In this document: in pieces, positions 24,922 to 34,900 of the stretch
Layout of the letters: each line of letters opens with the position of its first letter
Position numbering within the stretch: position 1 is the first letter of the stretch
Origin: a virus
DNA: 64,000 nucleotides
IMG/VR virus record: IMGVR_UViG_3300008120_000440
Location: 1-64,000 of that record
Reading direction: 5' to 3' (one strand)
The notes under the pieces: model-generated
What the model was told of the DNA's origin: nothing
Database searches by the model: none
Seen by the model: only the letters and a program-made list of their open reading frames with translations
Made by a program: the position numbers and the translations under genes

Positions 24922-25292
24922 CGCGTGACCTCTGGCGATAGGCGCCACTCACCCTGTAGCACGCGGCTCACAACACCAGCGTCAGAAATAATTTCAAGGT
25001 CATATACCCCAGAACTTGTCAGCAGGGCGGTGTCTTCGGCAGCAATAGTGATTTCAATTGTTCCGTCTTCTCCGCCGAGGACGATACTTCCGTCATCTGT
25101 TGACAATGAAACTAGTGCTGACGAGGAGTCAACGGTTCGGCGCACCTGCATTCGGGCTTCGTAGCCAGTGAGGTCGTAAAGGAGATAAGTAGGGTCAGAC
25201 GGTGGAGAGTTGGGGTCTGGGTACTTCATAGTTATGAAGCGCGTGAATGTAGCCCCCTGCTGACAAGTTATGTTGTAAGTTCCTGCAAGCAT
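24918..25292 (-). CDS. Phage tail structural protein (BppU-like N-terminal type)
   Basis: 124 aa. The pattern AGTYNITCQQGATFTRFITM, YDLTGYEARMQVRR, then EITIAAEDTALLTSSGVYDL and a final SPEVTR is a small beta-sandwich family common near the tail end of phage structural operons. It is probably a baseplate or fibre-joining protein. A gap of 70 bases to the holin gene holds a 6-bp hairpin without U-tract (25338-25353). Confidence 0.65.
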   Translation of the reverse strand: MLAGTYNITCQQGATFTRFITMKYPDPNSPPSDPTYLLYDLTGYEARMQVRRTVDSSSALVSLSTDDGSIVLGGEDGTIEITIAAEDTALLTSSGVYDLEIISDAGVVSRVLQGEWRLSPEVTR

Positions 25293-25362
25293 AGATGCGC
25301 GCTCCTAAATATCCAGCGCCCTAATTGTAAGCCAATACTGCCATTGCTGGCAGGAGGAATGA

Positions 25363-25578
25363 CTACAAGACGCTTGAGGAATCCTTGTTTGGTCCAACTT
25401 TCTTCAATCCCATGCTCATTGCAATTGATGCCGCAAGAGCGACAACTCCAACCTTGAGGGTTGCGGTGTCAACTAATGAGTCAAAATCTGACCCTGCAGC
25501 AATCCATGCTCCGAGATAGGCGGTGATGAATGTTTTTGCAGCCTGTTCAACTGCATCTTTAACGAATTTAGTGCTCAT
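25363..25578 (-). CDS. r1t-type holin
   Basis: 71 aa. KFVKDAVEQAAKTFITAYLG is the charged/amphipathic start, and two hydrophobic stretches (ITAYLGAWIAAG and VGVVALAASIAMSMGL) form likely transmembrane helices. A hydrophilic C-terminus (KKVGPNKDSSS) follows. The layout matches the r1t holin family (PF16945), small membrane proteins that open the inner membrane to time lysis. No endolysin gene is adjacent in this window; the peptidase domain in the tape measure is more likely used at entry. Placement between baseplate and fibre genes is unusual but seen in other phages. Confidence 0.75.
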   Translation of the reverse strand: MSTKFVKDAVEQAAKTFITAYLGAWIAAGSDFDSLVDTATLKVGVVALAASIAMSMGLKKVGPNKDSSSVL

Positions 25579-25611
25579 AATTGCTCCTTATCGCCAGTAC
25601 CAATTTTACCA

Positions 25612-26874
25612 CTAAGCAAGTACCGCTGTATCAAGAACACCAGCACTCAGGCTTCCAAGGAGGAATACTGGAGCAAACTCGCTTGAACCAAGAACCGCTT
25701 CATCAAGGATTCCGTAGTCTGGGTCATCAAGAAGTAGTGGGAGTTCGTCAAACACTTCGTGATGCAGTTCAAAGCCAAGCGGACGAGTCAAATTGGCGAT
25801 TGCCAGAACTTCATCACTTGTATCGCCAACGGCTGCTACTCCAGGGGTTTCGCTTGTGAGGGTGTAGATATTTATCACGAACGAGGTTCCACCTGGGATT
25901 ATGTATACGACCTTGTTCCCAGTGAGAATTTGTTTTACAGTTTCGCGAATCGCTTTAGTCGTGCCCGCCTCGCGGCCGAAGTATGCAGTATTTAGTTGCC
26001 ATGTAGCAAAAGCATCTGGGTCGTCAATTAGTTCTACGCCATCAACGGTGATACTTCTAATGATTTTTGCTCCAATAAACTGAGCAAGCCACTTCTCGTA
26101 GTCCTGATGAACATAGTCTGCATCAACCAATATGCTGTTTGCCCACACTGGGTCGGTTCCAAATTTTGCGGAGATTTCAGATTTGCTAAATCTGTAAAAA
26201 TTTGACGACATCTGGCTGGCTATCCCAGCGTAATATGTCAAAGCGTGCATTAACTTGTAAAAAGGATATTGTGGATATGTCTGCTCTTTGTCTTTATCCC
26301 ACATGAATGTAGGTAAGTTACGCCGCCCGTTCTGAACAAACGGGTTGTTATAGAAAGAAACATCGTCAACAAGCGTTGGCAGCGTCATATGTATTTTGGA
26401 GCCGCTGTGCCCAAGAATTCTGATGTGAACAGAAAATTCTGCAGGGTCGTTTTCTGATACCCGTAATTGTCCAGACCAGCCAGTTGACCAGTTTCCAGCG
26501 AATGTTGAGTTTGAATGAATAACTTCATCACCGTGCTCGTCAATAAGCGTTGTTTCAATTGTCAAAATTCTTGAACACTTAAACCGAGCGTGAAATTGAA
26601 TCAATGAGTCTTGAACGGTCGTAGAGTCAACTGAAAAATGATTCAATTGAATTTCTACTGGCTCATTTTCATCAATTGGGAGTATTTCAAACGAATACTG
26701 AAGTGGGTGAATATATGTTTCAGCCACAACCGTTTCTTGGGCATTGGTGAACTCCCAGTCATGAACATACCCAGTCGGGCTCTTCGTTTCAACGATAGAG
26801 CCAGATGAGACAATTCGTGATTCCAGCCTATTTTGTGGCGAAATCAGATTGGTGGTCAATTCACTGTATGCCAT
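25612..26874 (-). CDS. Baseplate/tail protein, P2 gpI-like
   Basis: 420 aa from the ATG at 26874, directly after the stop of the gpJ-like gene. The N-terminal ~170 residues form a jelly-roll-like beta domain. The central YYAGIASQMSSNFYRFSKSE and DYEKWLAQFIGAKIIRSI, then KAIRETVKQILTGN, are typical of tail protein I (Tail_P2_I) in which the protein links baseplate wedge and fibre. The C-terminus ends in a repetitive LLDDPDYGILDEAVLGSSEF segment that may be the fibre-docking part. Located between gpJ and the fibres, as in P2-type operons. Confidence 0.75.
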   Translation of the reverse strand: MAYSELTTNLISPQNRLESRIVSSGSIVETKSPTGYVHDWEFTNAQETVVAETYIHPLQYSFEILPIDENEPVEIQLNHFSVDSTTVQDSLIQFHARFKCSRILTIETTLIDEHGDEVIHSNSTFAGNWSTGWSGQLRVSENDPAEFSVHIRILGHSGSKIHMTLPTLVDDVSFYNNPFVQNGRRNLPTFMWDKDKEQTYPQYPFYKLMHALTYYAGIASQMSSNFYRFSKSEISAKFGTDPVWANSILVDADYVHQDYEKWLAQFIGAKIIRSITVDGVELIDDPDAFATWQLNTAYFGREAGTTKAIRETVKQILTGNKVVYIIPGGTSFVINIYTLTSETPGVAAVGDTSDEVLAIANLTRPLGFELHHEVFDELPLLLDDPDYGILDEAVLGSSEFAPVFLLGSLSAGVLDTAVLA

Positions 26875-26875
26875 G

Positions 26876-28306
26876 TTAATTTGTATAGGCCTCAAGTGTT
26901 AGAAGAATGTTTCCTTCGGTCAACTGCAGCAAACTTCCTTTTTTGTCGTAAAGAAGGTCGTTGCCATCCGCACCACTCCAACCAGAGTATGTAACAGTTG
27001 CTGTTCCACCAGACGAGTATGAACCACTTGCCCCACCAGATGCCCCAACCGTAAATGTTGTGGCGTTCCGTGCGGTAATTATTTTGTTTGCAATGTTCAA
27101 ACCAGATGGTGTAATCCCAGTTACGGTAACTGTCTGCCCAACGCTGAAATTATTATTTGCAGTGTATGTTACGGATGGTCCGCTCACGCTTGCCCCAGTA
27201 ATTGTTGCCGTTCTTGTATAGCCAATAGACAGAGCGGTTACATGGATTACTTGAGAGTTGAGTTGAATTGCATTCAAAACAGTGTTATAGCGCAGTCTTT
27301 CTTCCACATACTGAGAGTTAAGCGGGTTGAACAACTCAATCAGGTTGCCAGTAATTTGGCTTGACAATGCTGCCGATGTGACTGATGAGTCATACAGGAC
27401 GGTTGCATTGACAAAGAAATTAAGCAATGGTGGGTCAAGCACATCCAATGTTATTCCAGCAACCGACCTTGCAACTGCGTCATTTTTTATTTCGGTCTTT
27501 TCTGCTGTTGTCAACAATCTGTTTGGACCGTATGCGTAAATTGTCGCATACCCAGGCTCATCGGTTTCGTCTACATCAAGAGTTCCACCTGGGTCAGTCA
27601 AATCATAGACTTTTGCTCGCGTAATCAAGTCTGGGTAAGCAGAAACTAAAAAACTTTGTAATTGATTTTTTGTCGTATTTGCTGAAGATAGAGATTGAAT
27701 ATATGTAACTGCGCGAGATAGGAAGTCGTTAGTTGACTCCATGCTTGTTCCGTTTGCAAAATCGCCGCTGCATTTTGCTGAATAGATTGATTGGTCATAA
27801 GACAAAACAACTAATTCATCATCGGTATTTATATCTGGGACAAGACCAATCGTTACTGATGTGCAGGACACAGTTCCGCTTGGAAGAGGGTCATTAATTC
27901 CGACAGCGTCAATCACCAGTATTTCATCCGTATAGTAGAGGTACTGAACGACTTGGTCGTTTTGCACTACTTCGTACGCAAGGATGGTCCCAGCAGGGAT
28001 GGTTGTTCCGCTTGTTGAAATGGCAGTGATTTGTGCGGTAAGCGTGGCTCTCGTTCCTTCGTGCACTGGGGCACCAATCATCTTGGTAATGCCCATCATG
28101 AGAGAGTTGGGGATTCTGTTTATGGCGCCAACATTCAGTGCCGTCATATACGAAATTGCTTGGAACATCGCATCTTCTGGGGTGCCAACTCTTAAAGAAA
28201 AATCTGGAAGAACGGTGCGCGCTACTGCGATTGAGTCCAAATAGATATCAGCAGGCTGGACATCAAGTGGCCGCAAGTCAATAAATTGGGTAAAATCAAT
28301 TGGCAT
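26876..28306 (-). CDS. Baseplate wedge protein, gpJ-like
   Basis: 476 aa. The N-terminus LDSIAVARTVLPDFSLRVGT, PEDAMFQAISYM, and the central GTRATLTAQITAISTSGTTI, IPAGTILAYE blocks match the baseplate J-like family (PF04865; T4 gp6 equivalent). An inserted Ig-like beta unit near the C-terminus (NNFSVGQTVTVTGITPSGLN) resembles an insert in the connector gene at 40960, so the phage reuses that domain. The protein assembles into the wedge ring of the contractile baseplate. Start and stop abut the gp25-like and gpI-like genes. Confidence 0.85.
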   Translation of the reverse strand: MPIDFTQFIDLRPLDVQPADIYLDSIAVARTVLPDFSLRVGTPEDAMFQAISYMTALNVGAINRIPNSLMMGITKMIGAPVHEGTRATLTAQITAISTSGTTIPAGTILAYEVVQNDQVVQYLYYTDEILVIDAVGINDPLPSGTVSCTSVTIGLVPDINTDDELVVLSYDQSIYSAKCSGDFANGTSMESTNDFLSRAVTYIQSLSSANTTKNQLQSFLVSAYPDLITRAKVYDLTDPGGTLDVDETDEPGYATIYAYGPNRLLTTAEKTEIKNDAVARSVAGITLDVLDPPLLNFFVNATVLYDSSVTSAALSSQITGNLIELFNPLNSQYVEERLRYNTVLNAIQLNSQVIHVTALSIGYTRTATITGASVSGPSVTYTANNNFSVGQTVTVTGITPSGLNIANKIITARNATTFTVGASGGASGSYSSGGTATVTYSGWSGADGNDLLYDKKGSLLQLTEGNILLTLEAYTN

Positions 28307-28314
28307 TTGTTTTC

Positions 28315-28611
28315 CTACCTGTTGTAAACGAATTTGACAGAAATTGTTCCGTCATTTGAACTTATAGTTCCACCGAGCGACTGGATTTGAACTTCTGGAA
28401 TAAATTTTGAAGCGGATAAAGCAAGTTTTTCTGGAGACACTCTAGAAAAGGTTGGGTCATATACACCGAAATCTGGAGTCAACGGCAGAGACGCTGGTTC
28501 AGTAAGAATGCAGAAACTTATTAACTGCTTGAAAAATCCATCTGAGTTTTCGCGCAGTTTTGACATGCTTCCGTCATTGTCAAAAGATAAAGGAAATTTT
28601 AATATGTCCAT
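28315..28611 (-). CDS. Baseplate wedge protein, gp25/gpW-like
   Basis: 98 aa. The DILKFPLSFDNDGSM, then LISFCILTEPASLPLTPDFG and AASKFIPEV-type pattern is that of the gp25/GPW family. These small proteins link sheath and baseplate and nucleate sheath assembly. It has the usual length of about 100-130 aa, slightly short. It lies directly upstream of gpJ, the conserved order in contractile systems. Confidence 0.82.
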   Translation of the reverse strand: MDILKFPLSFDNDGSMSKLRENSDGFFKQLISFCILTEPASLPLTPDFGVYDPTFSRVSPEKLALSASKFIPEVQIQSLGGTISSNDGTISVKFVYNR

Positions 28612-28641
28612 AAATTCACCAAACCAATTATCCCACAGCCC

Positions 28642-28971
28642 TTATGGCGTCTCTAGCGCTTGAACGCGAAGTTCAAGTGCGTCAAAGTCTGCCTGACTAA
28701 CAAAAACATCTTGCTTCTTGGAGACTGCGCCGATAATGAATATTCTTTCAGTTGAATTGTCTACAAATGTGCACAAAACCTCATCGCCAGCAGATAGTGC
28801 ATATGTTTCCGTTCGCCCAACAAACTGGACATCTTTATAGACAATATTTCCAAGCGCGCTGACCTTGATTGATGGCAGGCCGCTTGATGCGGAAACAACC
28901 GTTCCGACAAATATGCCATTTAAGTTTGCTGCGTATGAAACCGCTCTACCACGGTGAATATCATTTTGCAT
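28642..28971 (-). CDS. Baseplate spike/hub OB-fold-like protein
   Basis: 109 aa. The beta-strand pattern GIFVGTVVSASSGLPSIKVS, then YALSAGDEVLCTFVDN and ERIFIIGAV resembles the OB-fold of gpV / gp5 N-terminal domains. A short helical C-terminus (FDALELRVQALE) follows. No PAAR or beta-helical spike tip is seen, so it may be an adaptor between hub and spike. Eleven bases separate it from the hub gene. Confidence 0.55.
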   Translation of the reverse strand: MQNDIHRGRAVSYAANLNGIFVGTVVSASSGLPSIKVSALGNIVYKDVQFVGRTETYALSAGDEVLCTFVDNSTERIFIIGAVSKKQDVFVSQADFDALELRVQALETP

Positions 28972-28982
28972 ATTTTCTCCAG

Positions 28983-30200
28983 TTACTGCCTAGTGGTATT
29001 TTGCTGTTGTGAACCAGGGGTATTAAATGTGCCAGAAAGCGAAATGTTGTTGAATGACGCTGGGAACTCAATTGCCCCTGGATATATTACACCAACATCA
29101 ATTTGCTTAATCTGCTTGATTTCCTTATCGGTCAATTCTGGCGTTCTAAATTGGACGCTGACTGGGTCAGGACTCATCTCCTCATAGTCAACCGATGTTA
29201 TTAGGTAGTTACCGTTGAGGAATGGGACATTGCCTACAAAAGCGGTCATTCCAGGCCTTAGTCTTACCCCATTGGTTCTCTCAACAATGCACGACCCGTC
29301 TGTTTCGTGCGGGTCGTTTTCGGATTTGTGCATAGTTGGGAGTTGCAACAACTTAAATGTGTCGTAATACCCACCAGTCTCGTTGTTGACTGTTTGCGGA
29401 TATGTCAAATATGAATGGTATCTAGTTTCGTCAACATTCATTCTTTTTTTAGGTAGCCATTTTTGAACCGTGTACTCCTCCAGCCCCCATTTATGCAGCA
29501 ACCATTTTTGGCTCCCAAAATACAAAGTTCCGTCCGCTTCAAATACAACGAACTTGTTTTCACCAGCGATTCTTTTAATAACATCCCAAACTGAATCTGC
29601 CTGCTTATCTCCAGATGCGGTTGTAATGTTCGCCGTTTTTGTAGTCTGCTGTCCGACAAAATCCAGACCGTATTTTCGTGCTGCATTTTCAACAAATGAA
29701 CTACTTTTACCAGTTATAACTCCTGGCTTCCTATCACGCTTCATCTGTTGTATTGCTTTGGTGTAAGCCTGAATCCTAACTACAGGAGATGCTCCATTTG
29801 ATTGCTCATATGTGACATCAGCAATTTCAAATGGATACCCCCAGTATTGAGGTGCTGCGCCAATTGATGCTCTATTCATATCCCGTATGTTTTGACTTTT
29901 ATAAATTACAGTTTGACCCACTTGAAAATAATTTCTTTGAGCCATTTCAAATCCTGGGTCAACGACATCAAATGTTAAAGCAGACGCACTATCAAGTGTA
30001 AAACTCACCTTTAATGACAGAATGTTGTTATGTAGGGTTGTTATAAATGATTTTTCTGGGTAAATAAAAATCAATGGAACAAGTCGTTCAGAGCCTTGCA
30101 ACTCGTATCTTGGTTCGTTCGCAAGCAGGTCCTCGTAGGATAACTGGGCGTTATCGTTTGCCTCAATTGAAATGCTTGAATTAGATGGACCCGATGGCAT
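28983..30200 (-). CDS. Baseplate hub protein, gpD/gp27-like
   Basis: 405 aa. The segments VSFTLDSASALTFDVVDPGF, NYFQVGQTVIYK, AARKYGLDFVGQQTT and DSVWDVIKRIAGENKFVVFE are characteristic of late-control gpD / T4 gp27-type hub proteins. These make the central trimer on which spike and tube sit. A C-terminal block (RPGMTAFVGNVPFLNGNYLI, TSVDYEEMSPDPVSVQF) follows. Location between the 582-aa tail protein and the spike gene agrees with this. Confidence 0.8.
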   Translation of the reverse strand: MPSGPSNSSISIEANDNAQLSYEDLLANEPRYELQGSERLVPLIFIYPEKSFITTLHNNILSLKVSFTLDSASALTFDVVDPGFEMAQRNYFQVGQTVIYKSQNIRDMNRASIGAAPQYWGYPFEIADVTYEQSNGASPVVRIQAYTKAIQQMKRDRKPGVITGKSSSFVENAARKYGLDFVGQQTTKTANITTASGDKQADSVWDVIKRIAGENKFVVFEADGTLYFGSQKWLLHKWGLEEYTVQKWLPKKRMNVDETRYHSYLTYPQTVNNETGGYYDTFKLLQLPTMHKSENDPHETDGSCIVERTNGVRLRPGMTAFVGNVPFLNGNYLITSVDYEEMSPDPVSVQFRTPELTDKEIKQIKQIDVGVIYPGAIEFPASFNNISLSGTFNTPGSQQQNTTRQ

Positions 30201-30203
30201 AAA

Positions 30204-31952
30204 TTATGGCTCCACTACTGGTTCTGTCGGAGGTGGATTTTTCCATTTTTCGTCAATAAAGCCAGTTGAAAGATTTTCGCTAATTAGCGCCTGACTCGGT
30301 TCTGTCGTGACAGATGGTTGTCCAGGAATATTCGGAGGCGTGTGAACGAGCCTCGGCATGGATATCAAATCTTGTTTTTCCATCGGGAATTCCTGCAATG
30401 TTATATTCGCCTGAGCCCTGGTTATTTGCATCAAAGAATTTCTTCTCTGCGCAGTTATTGATAAATCTGTTATTACGAATTGAACTCCACGAGGAGTGTT
30501 CCCAGTGTCATACCTAAACTGAGAAGTGAACATGTCGTCAAAATTATAAAAAGTGACTGGGTATGGTGTTTGCGCAATTCGTCGCAGAGTTTCAATTTTC
30601 TTTTCCACATGAGTCAATAAGCCATCATCTTCATTTGCTATTACAAAAGAAAAAGAAAGTGTTAATAATTGGAATTTTTTCCAGTCAACAAATGAAAATC
30701 CACCATTCCTATCAACGCTTACCCATTCTCCGCCGAGACCAGCGTATTGAACTTCGTTTGGTTTTTGGTCAAATACAAACCTGTTATATCTGTAGTTTGT
30801 TGCGCCAGTGGTTGACGCTGTTGCGTAAATTTGAAACATTTGTGGCTCAAGCATGAAGTCAGATGCGTCATCTGCCTGCTTGTAAATCAAGTCTGATGTT
30901 GCGTTATCTGCAAATATGTTGCGGCTTCTTTGAATCTGTATGCTTGAAACAACACCAGGAGTGTATTCAAATAGGCCGTTGTCAACAATACCCCTGTTGC
31001 CACCTGTTCCGCCGCCACCGCCACGGCCACCAGAGCCTGCTCCGCCAGCACCAGCGCCTACTCCGCCAGCACCGCTATTTGCATCACCACCAGGGGATTG
31101 AAGCGCAGCGGCGGACCCCTGATTGCGGAAAATATTTATTTGCGCTTGGGTGTATCCCGAGTCAAGCAATTCGCGTCTAATGGCATCGTCACTTAAACCA
31201 CGGTTTTTATACATTTTCCAGAGTCCAATGCTGCCTCCGCCATATCCGCCGTTTCCAGCAGAATAAAAAGCGGTTCCAGTTGTTCCAGATATTGATGTAA
31301 TTGCTTCTCTATTCAATTCATCTTCATGCATGAAGTAAGTTGTATAGAGGCTGATTAATTGGTCTCGCGTTACAATTTTGGTTCTAAAACTATTTTTGTA
31401 TGCTGGCGATTGAAAGTATAATTGCAAGCCAGAATCTCGTTGTTCGTTGTCAACCCCACTGGCAAGCCAAGCATTAAACCTATTGAGCAAATCTTGCAAA
31501 GATATATTTACAAGTTTTTCTGAACCAAGTTGCAATGTGGTGTACTGAGTTGCAAGTGGGCCAGCCTTAATTAGCCCCCGCGCTTTTAGTTTCGCAGGAC
31601 TTGTTGTCGTAAAATCTTGTTGATACCTAAAGCCGCCGTTGTATATTAATTTGCCGCTACTGTCTTGTTTCCCAGTTGATACAACGCCACTGGCGGAATC
31701 GCTACCAAATGTTCGTTTTTCAACAATTGCACATTTTGGCTCAGCCGTTTCCGTATTGATTGCTTCTGCTAATAGGACTTTGTTTTTGATTCCTATCACA
31801 TAGTACGAACCATCCAGTTCGCCTTCTTTTTTAAATGTCTTTGGGTTATCGCCATAAATTGCTTTATTTTCTGGATTGAAATTTGTAACGATATAGTCTG
31901 TCTCAAAATATTTAACTCCACCAACGGATAGGGTTTGGCCCTGGTACGCCAT
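30204..31952 (-). CDS. Baseplate/tail structural protein with Gly-rich linker
   Basis: 582 aa. The N-terminal ~270 residues are of mixed fold (MAYQGQTLSVGGVKYFETDY). A 35-residue Gly/Ala/Ser linker follows at ~290-325. The C-terminal ~230 residues include FVIANEDDGLLTHVEKKIET, YPVTFYNFDDMFTSQFRYDT and RRNSLMQITRAQANITLQEF, a pattern of tube-to-hub or tape-measure-adjacent baseplate proteins. I do not recognise a named family. The position between tape measure and hub suggests the tube initiator / gp48-54-like or gpU-like role. The Gly-rich linker may let the two halves bind different partners. Confidence 0.6.
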   Translation of the reverse strand: MAYQGQTLSVGGVKYFETDYIVTNFNPENKAIYGDNPKTFKKEGELDGSYYVIGIKNKVLLAEAINTETAEPKCAIVEKRTFGSDSASGVVSTGKQDSSGKLIYNGGFRYQQDFTTTSPAKLKARGLIKAGPLATQYTTLQLGSEKLVNISLQDLLNRFNAWLASGVDNEQRDSGLQLYFQSPAYKNSFRTKIVTRDQLISLYTTYFMHEDELNREAITSISGTTGTAFYSAGNGGYGGGSIGLWKMYKNRGLSDDAIRRELLDSGYTQAQINIFRNQGSAAALQSPGGDANSGAGGVGAGAGGAGSGGRGGGGGTGGNRGIVDNGLFEYTPGVVSSIQIQRSRNIFADNATSDLIYKQADDASDFMLEPQMFQIYATASTTGATNYRYNRFVFDQKPNEVQYAGLGGEWVSVDRNGGFSFVDWKKFQLLTLSFSFVIANEDDGLLTHVEKKIETLRRIAQTPYPVTFYNFDDMFTSQFRYDTGNTPRGVQFVITDLSITAQRRNSLMQITRAQANITLQEFPMEKQDLISMPRLVHTPPNIPGQPSVTTEPSQALISENLSTGFIDEKWKNPPPTEPVVEP

Positions 31953-31954
31953 TG

Positions 31955-34900
31955 TTATCTCCTATACATTTCTTCGCGGTTGATTCTGTCAAGATGGGCT
32001 TTTACTTGCTGAACAATTTGCTCAGTGTTCCCACCACTGACATTGATGTTAATCGTATTTCCACCGCTGCGGCCAGAATTGCTCGTGCTCACCTGAGGGA
32101 TGGACGGACGAGTCATTGAGGGGACAGATGTATCACCAATTGGGCCTGGGACAACATGGAGGTGGCGGTTTTGTGAACCACCATGAAACTCGGCAAATCC
32201 ACCATTTCGCTCAACAGTTGTCTTGTACATGCCAAGTTGGTTTCCAACAAGGTCATATGCGCGACCAGTAACATGGTCCGAGTTAATTGAACCAAGACCG
32301 TAGTTTCGGTAAGAAGATGTGACGGTTCGCTTGCCAGCAATTCCAGCATTCATCATGTTATGGCGTGACAGCGTCTGCACAAGCCTTGAAGATGTTGTGT
32401 CGCCAATACCTTTTCCTCGCGGCGTAAATGTGTCGTTGATACCAGCAGCCTTAAAGACTTCCGTGAGTGCTTCTTTGCTCCACCATTCTGGACGCTGGTC
32501 GGATTCTGGGCTATAAAAAGCGCGTTGTTCTTCAATAAGTTTTCTTTGCTCATCAGCAACAAGTGCTTGCTTTTCGGTGAGGTCGGCTAAATAAAATGCT
32601 TTATCTGCTGTCTCAAGTGTTTTTACATCTTTTTGGTCAATGCTCACACCATAAGTGCCAAGGGTTTGAGAAAGACTTGGCCCCTTGAACAATTCTCCAC
32701 TAGAAATTGCATTGGCTAAAGCCTGTTGTGTATCAAGGTCAAGTTTTCCAAATTGGTCAGCAACGCTTTGCACCCCACCAGAGCCGAGCATGATTCCCTG
32801 TTCTGCCATTCTTGCTGTAAATTGACCCTTCAAGGCGCTTTGCATTGACTGGTCCTGCTTGGTAAAGAAATCATTCATTGCAACACGGGAAGCACTTCCA
32901 GGAGCGTAGATTTCAGTTCCTAGCCCTTCAAATGTTCCACCCTTTTGAGTGAAGGCTTTTCCACCCTCTCCGAACTGCCTGCGTAATTCAAAATAGGTTT
33001 TCATGGTGTCGCCGCCGCTGATGATATTCATCTGCTCGGCTGCAACTTTCATGAAGTTTCCAAGTTCCTGCATATCAATTGGGCCAGTTCCTCCAGCAGC
33101 ACGCCTATTCATAGAGAAGGCTTTAGCGGCCTCATCAAGAATCAATGGTGCCTTCTGACGCTTTACGACTTCATCAAATACGCTCAGGTTATTGACCATT
33201 GCCTGATTGAGGTCCATGTTGATTTGTTCTGCGGTTTTAACAACAGTTACACCAAGTTCAACCAAAACCTCATTGAAGTCCTTTGTTGCATCGTAAAGGT
33301 TCACACCCATAGACATTGCTAAGCGGTCAATTTCTTTGCCAGTTAGACCAGTCATGTCCGCAATAACTTTTGTACGCCGTTCATAGACGGTGTTCAAACG
33401 CTGCGCTGCTGTTGCCTGAGCATCGCTTCTATCGGCAAATCGCTTAAGCGCGGTACCTCGCGTGTTATCGTTCTTGTTGTATTCGTCAAATTGCGCCTGC
33501 GATATTTCGCCGCGTTGCAGCATGTTTACTAGTTCGGACTTTTGCGATTTTCTTGTGGCTTTATCTCGTTGGCGTTTTCCAAATAAGTCAAACATTTGCT
33601 TTGCGCCATAGACGATTGCGCCACCTGCTGCGCCAGCAATACCGCCAACTATTCCACCTATCGCCGCTCCAGCGATTGTCCCAGCAATAGGAAGTACTGA
33701 ACCGAGATAGGCACCAACGGTTGCTCCAGCAGCGGCACCAATTCCTCCACCAGAAAGCAGCATGTTTCCAATACCACGGCGATTTCCAACTTTTGTTTGG
33801 GCTTGGCCTCGTGTATTCAGGTCGGTAGCCCTGCCTCGCGCTTGCGATGCAAATTGTTTCATGGCTTTTAAGTTTTCGGATTCACCACGACCAGTTCTAG
33901 TGAGTAACGCTGCCTTGACCATGAAGTCATTGATTACATTGTCCATTACCTCATCAACTGATGCTTTGATTTTCTTTGACTCTGCACGGGCTTTGGTGAT
34001 TGGCGCCATGATTGCACCCATTGCTGTTCCAAGCGCAGCACCAACAATCATTCCAGGAGCGCCACCAAGTTGTTTACCGAGCATCGCACCAGCAAGCGCA
34101 CCACCACCAGCGGCAACTGCTGTATTTCCACTCTTCATCGCCAGAGTTCCACCAGCGAGTCCTATGCCAAGTTTTGGACTATACATAGAAGCCATGGCGG
34201 CAAGGTTTAATCCACCTTGCAATTCTGGTGATGCTTTTCCACCAAGAGCGCCGAGCGCCATTGAAGTTGCAAATGAGCCAATTCCACCGCCGAGCAATCC
34301 CTTTCTGTTTTCTGCTTTGTCCGCATCTCTTTGACGGGCTTCCCTGAACATTCGCCCAGTCATCTTCCGCCAACCAGTTACTTGGCTGCCTGGGATTTTC
34401 GTTTTGCTTCCGTACCTCCAGCGTCCGCCACCGCCACCAGCACCTCCGCCACCAGAGCCGCCTGGACCGCCTGGGGCGCCTGGAAGAGGAGAACTTGGGC
34501 CTCCTGGACCAACTCCTGGGAGCGTTGGGAATCTACTGAGCATTGAACCAAAACCAGGTCCAGTTGATGCCAGCCCGCTCATTTTGAACTTCGCAAGACC
34601 CTGTGCATGTTGTCTTGCACTTTGCAATCCACCCATTTTGTATGAGTCGTAAATGCCAGCAGTCGCGCTGCTTAGGCGTCCGTTGATTGAAGCCCTTACG
34701 CTCGCAGGTATACCCGTTACGGCACTGACCGCGCCTTGGCGCATACTTGCAAGACCACCACTTAGCCCGTTGTTGGAGAAGTTGTTGTACATCCCACGAG
34801 CGGAAAACAAACCGCCTGCTCCGCCCGCAACAGTTCCAACAAGTGGGCCAGCCTTTCCGAGAACACCACTTCCAGCGAGAGCGCCAGCGGCCGCACCATG

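Noticed and set aside
25338-25353. Perfect CTGCCA-TTGC-TGGCAG hairpin after the holin gene
   Set aside because: No U-tract on either strand and only 6 bp; not enough to call a terminator, though it may be structural.
33762-34334. 190-aa plus-strand reading frame inside the tape measure gene
   Set aside because: Antisense shadow of a Gly/Ala-rich coding region; no ribosome site and unlike any protein family.
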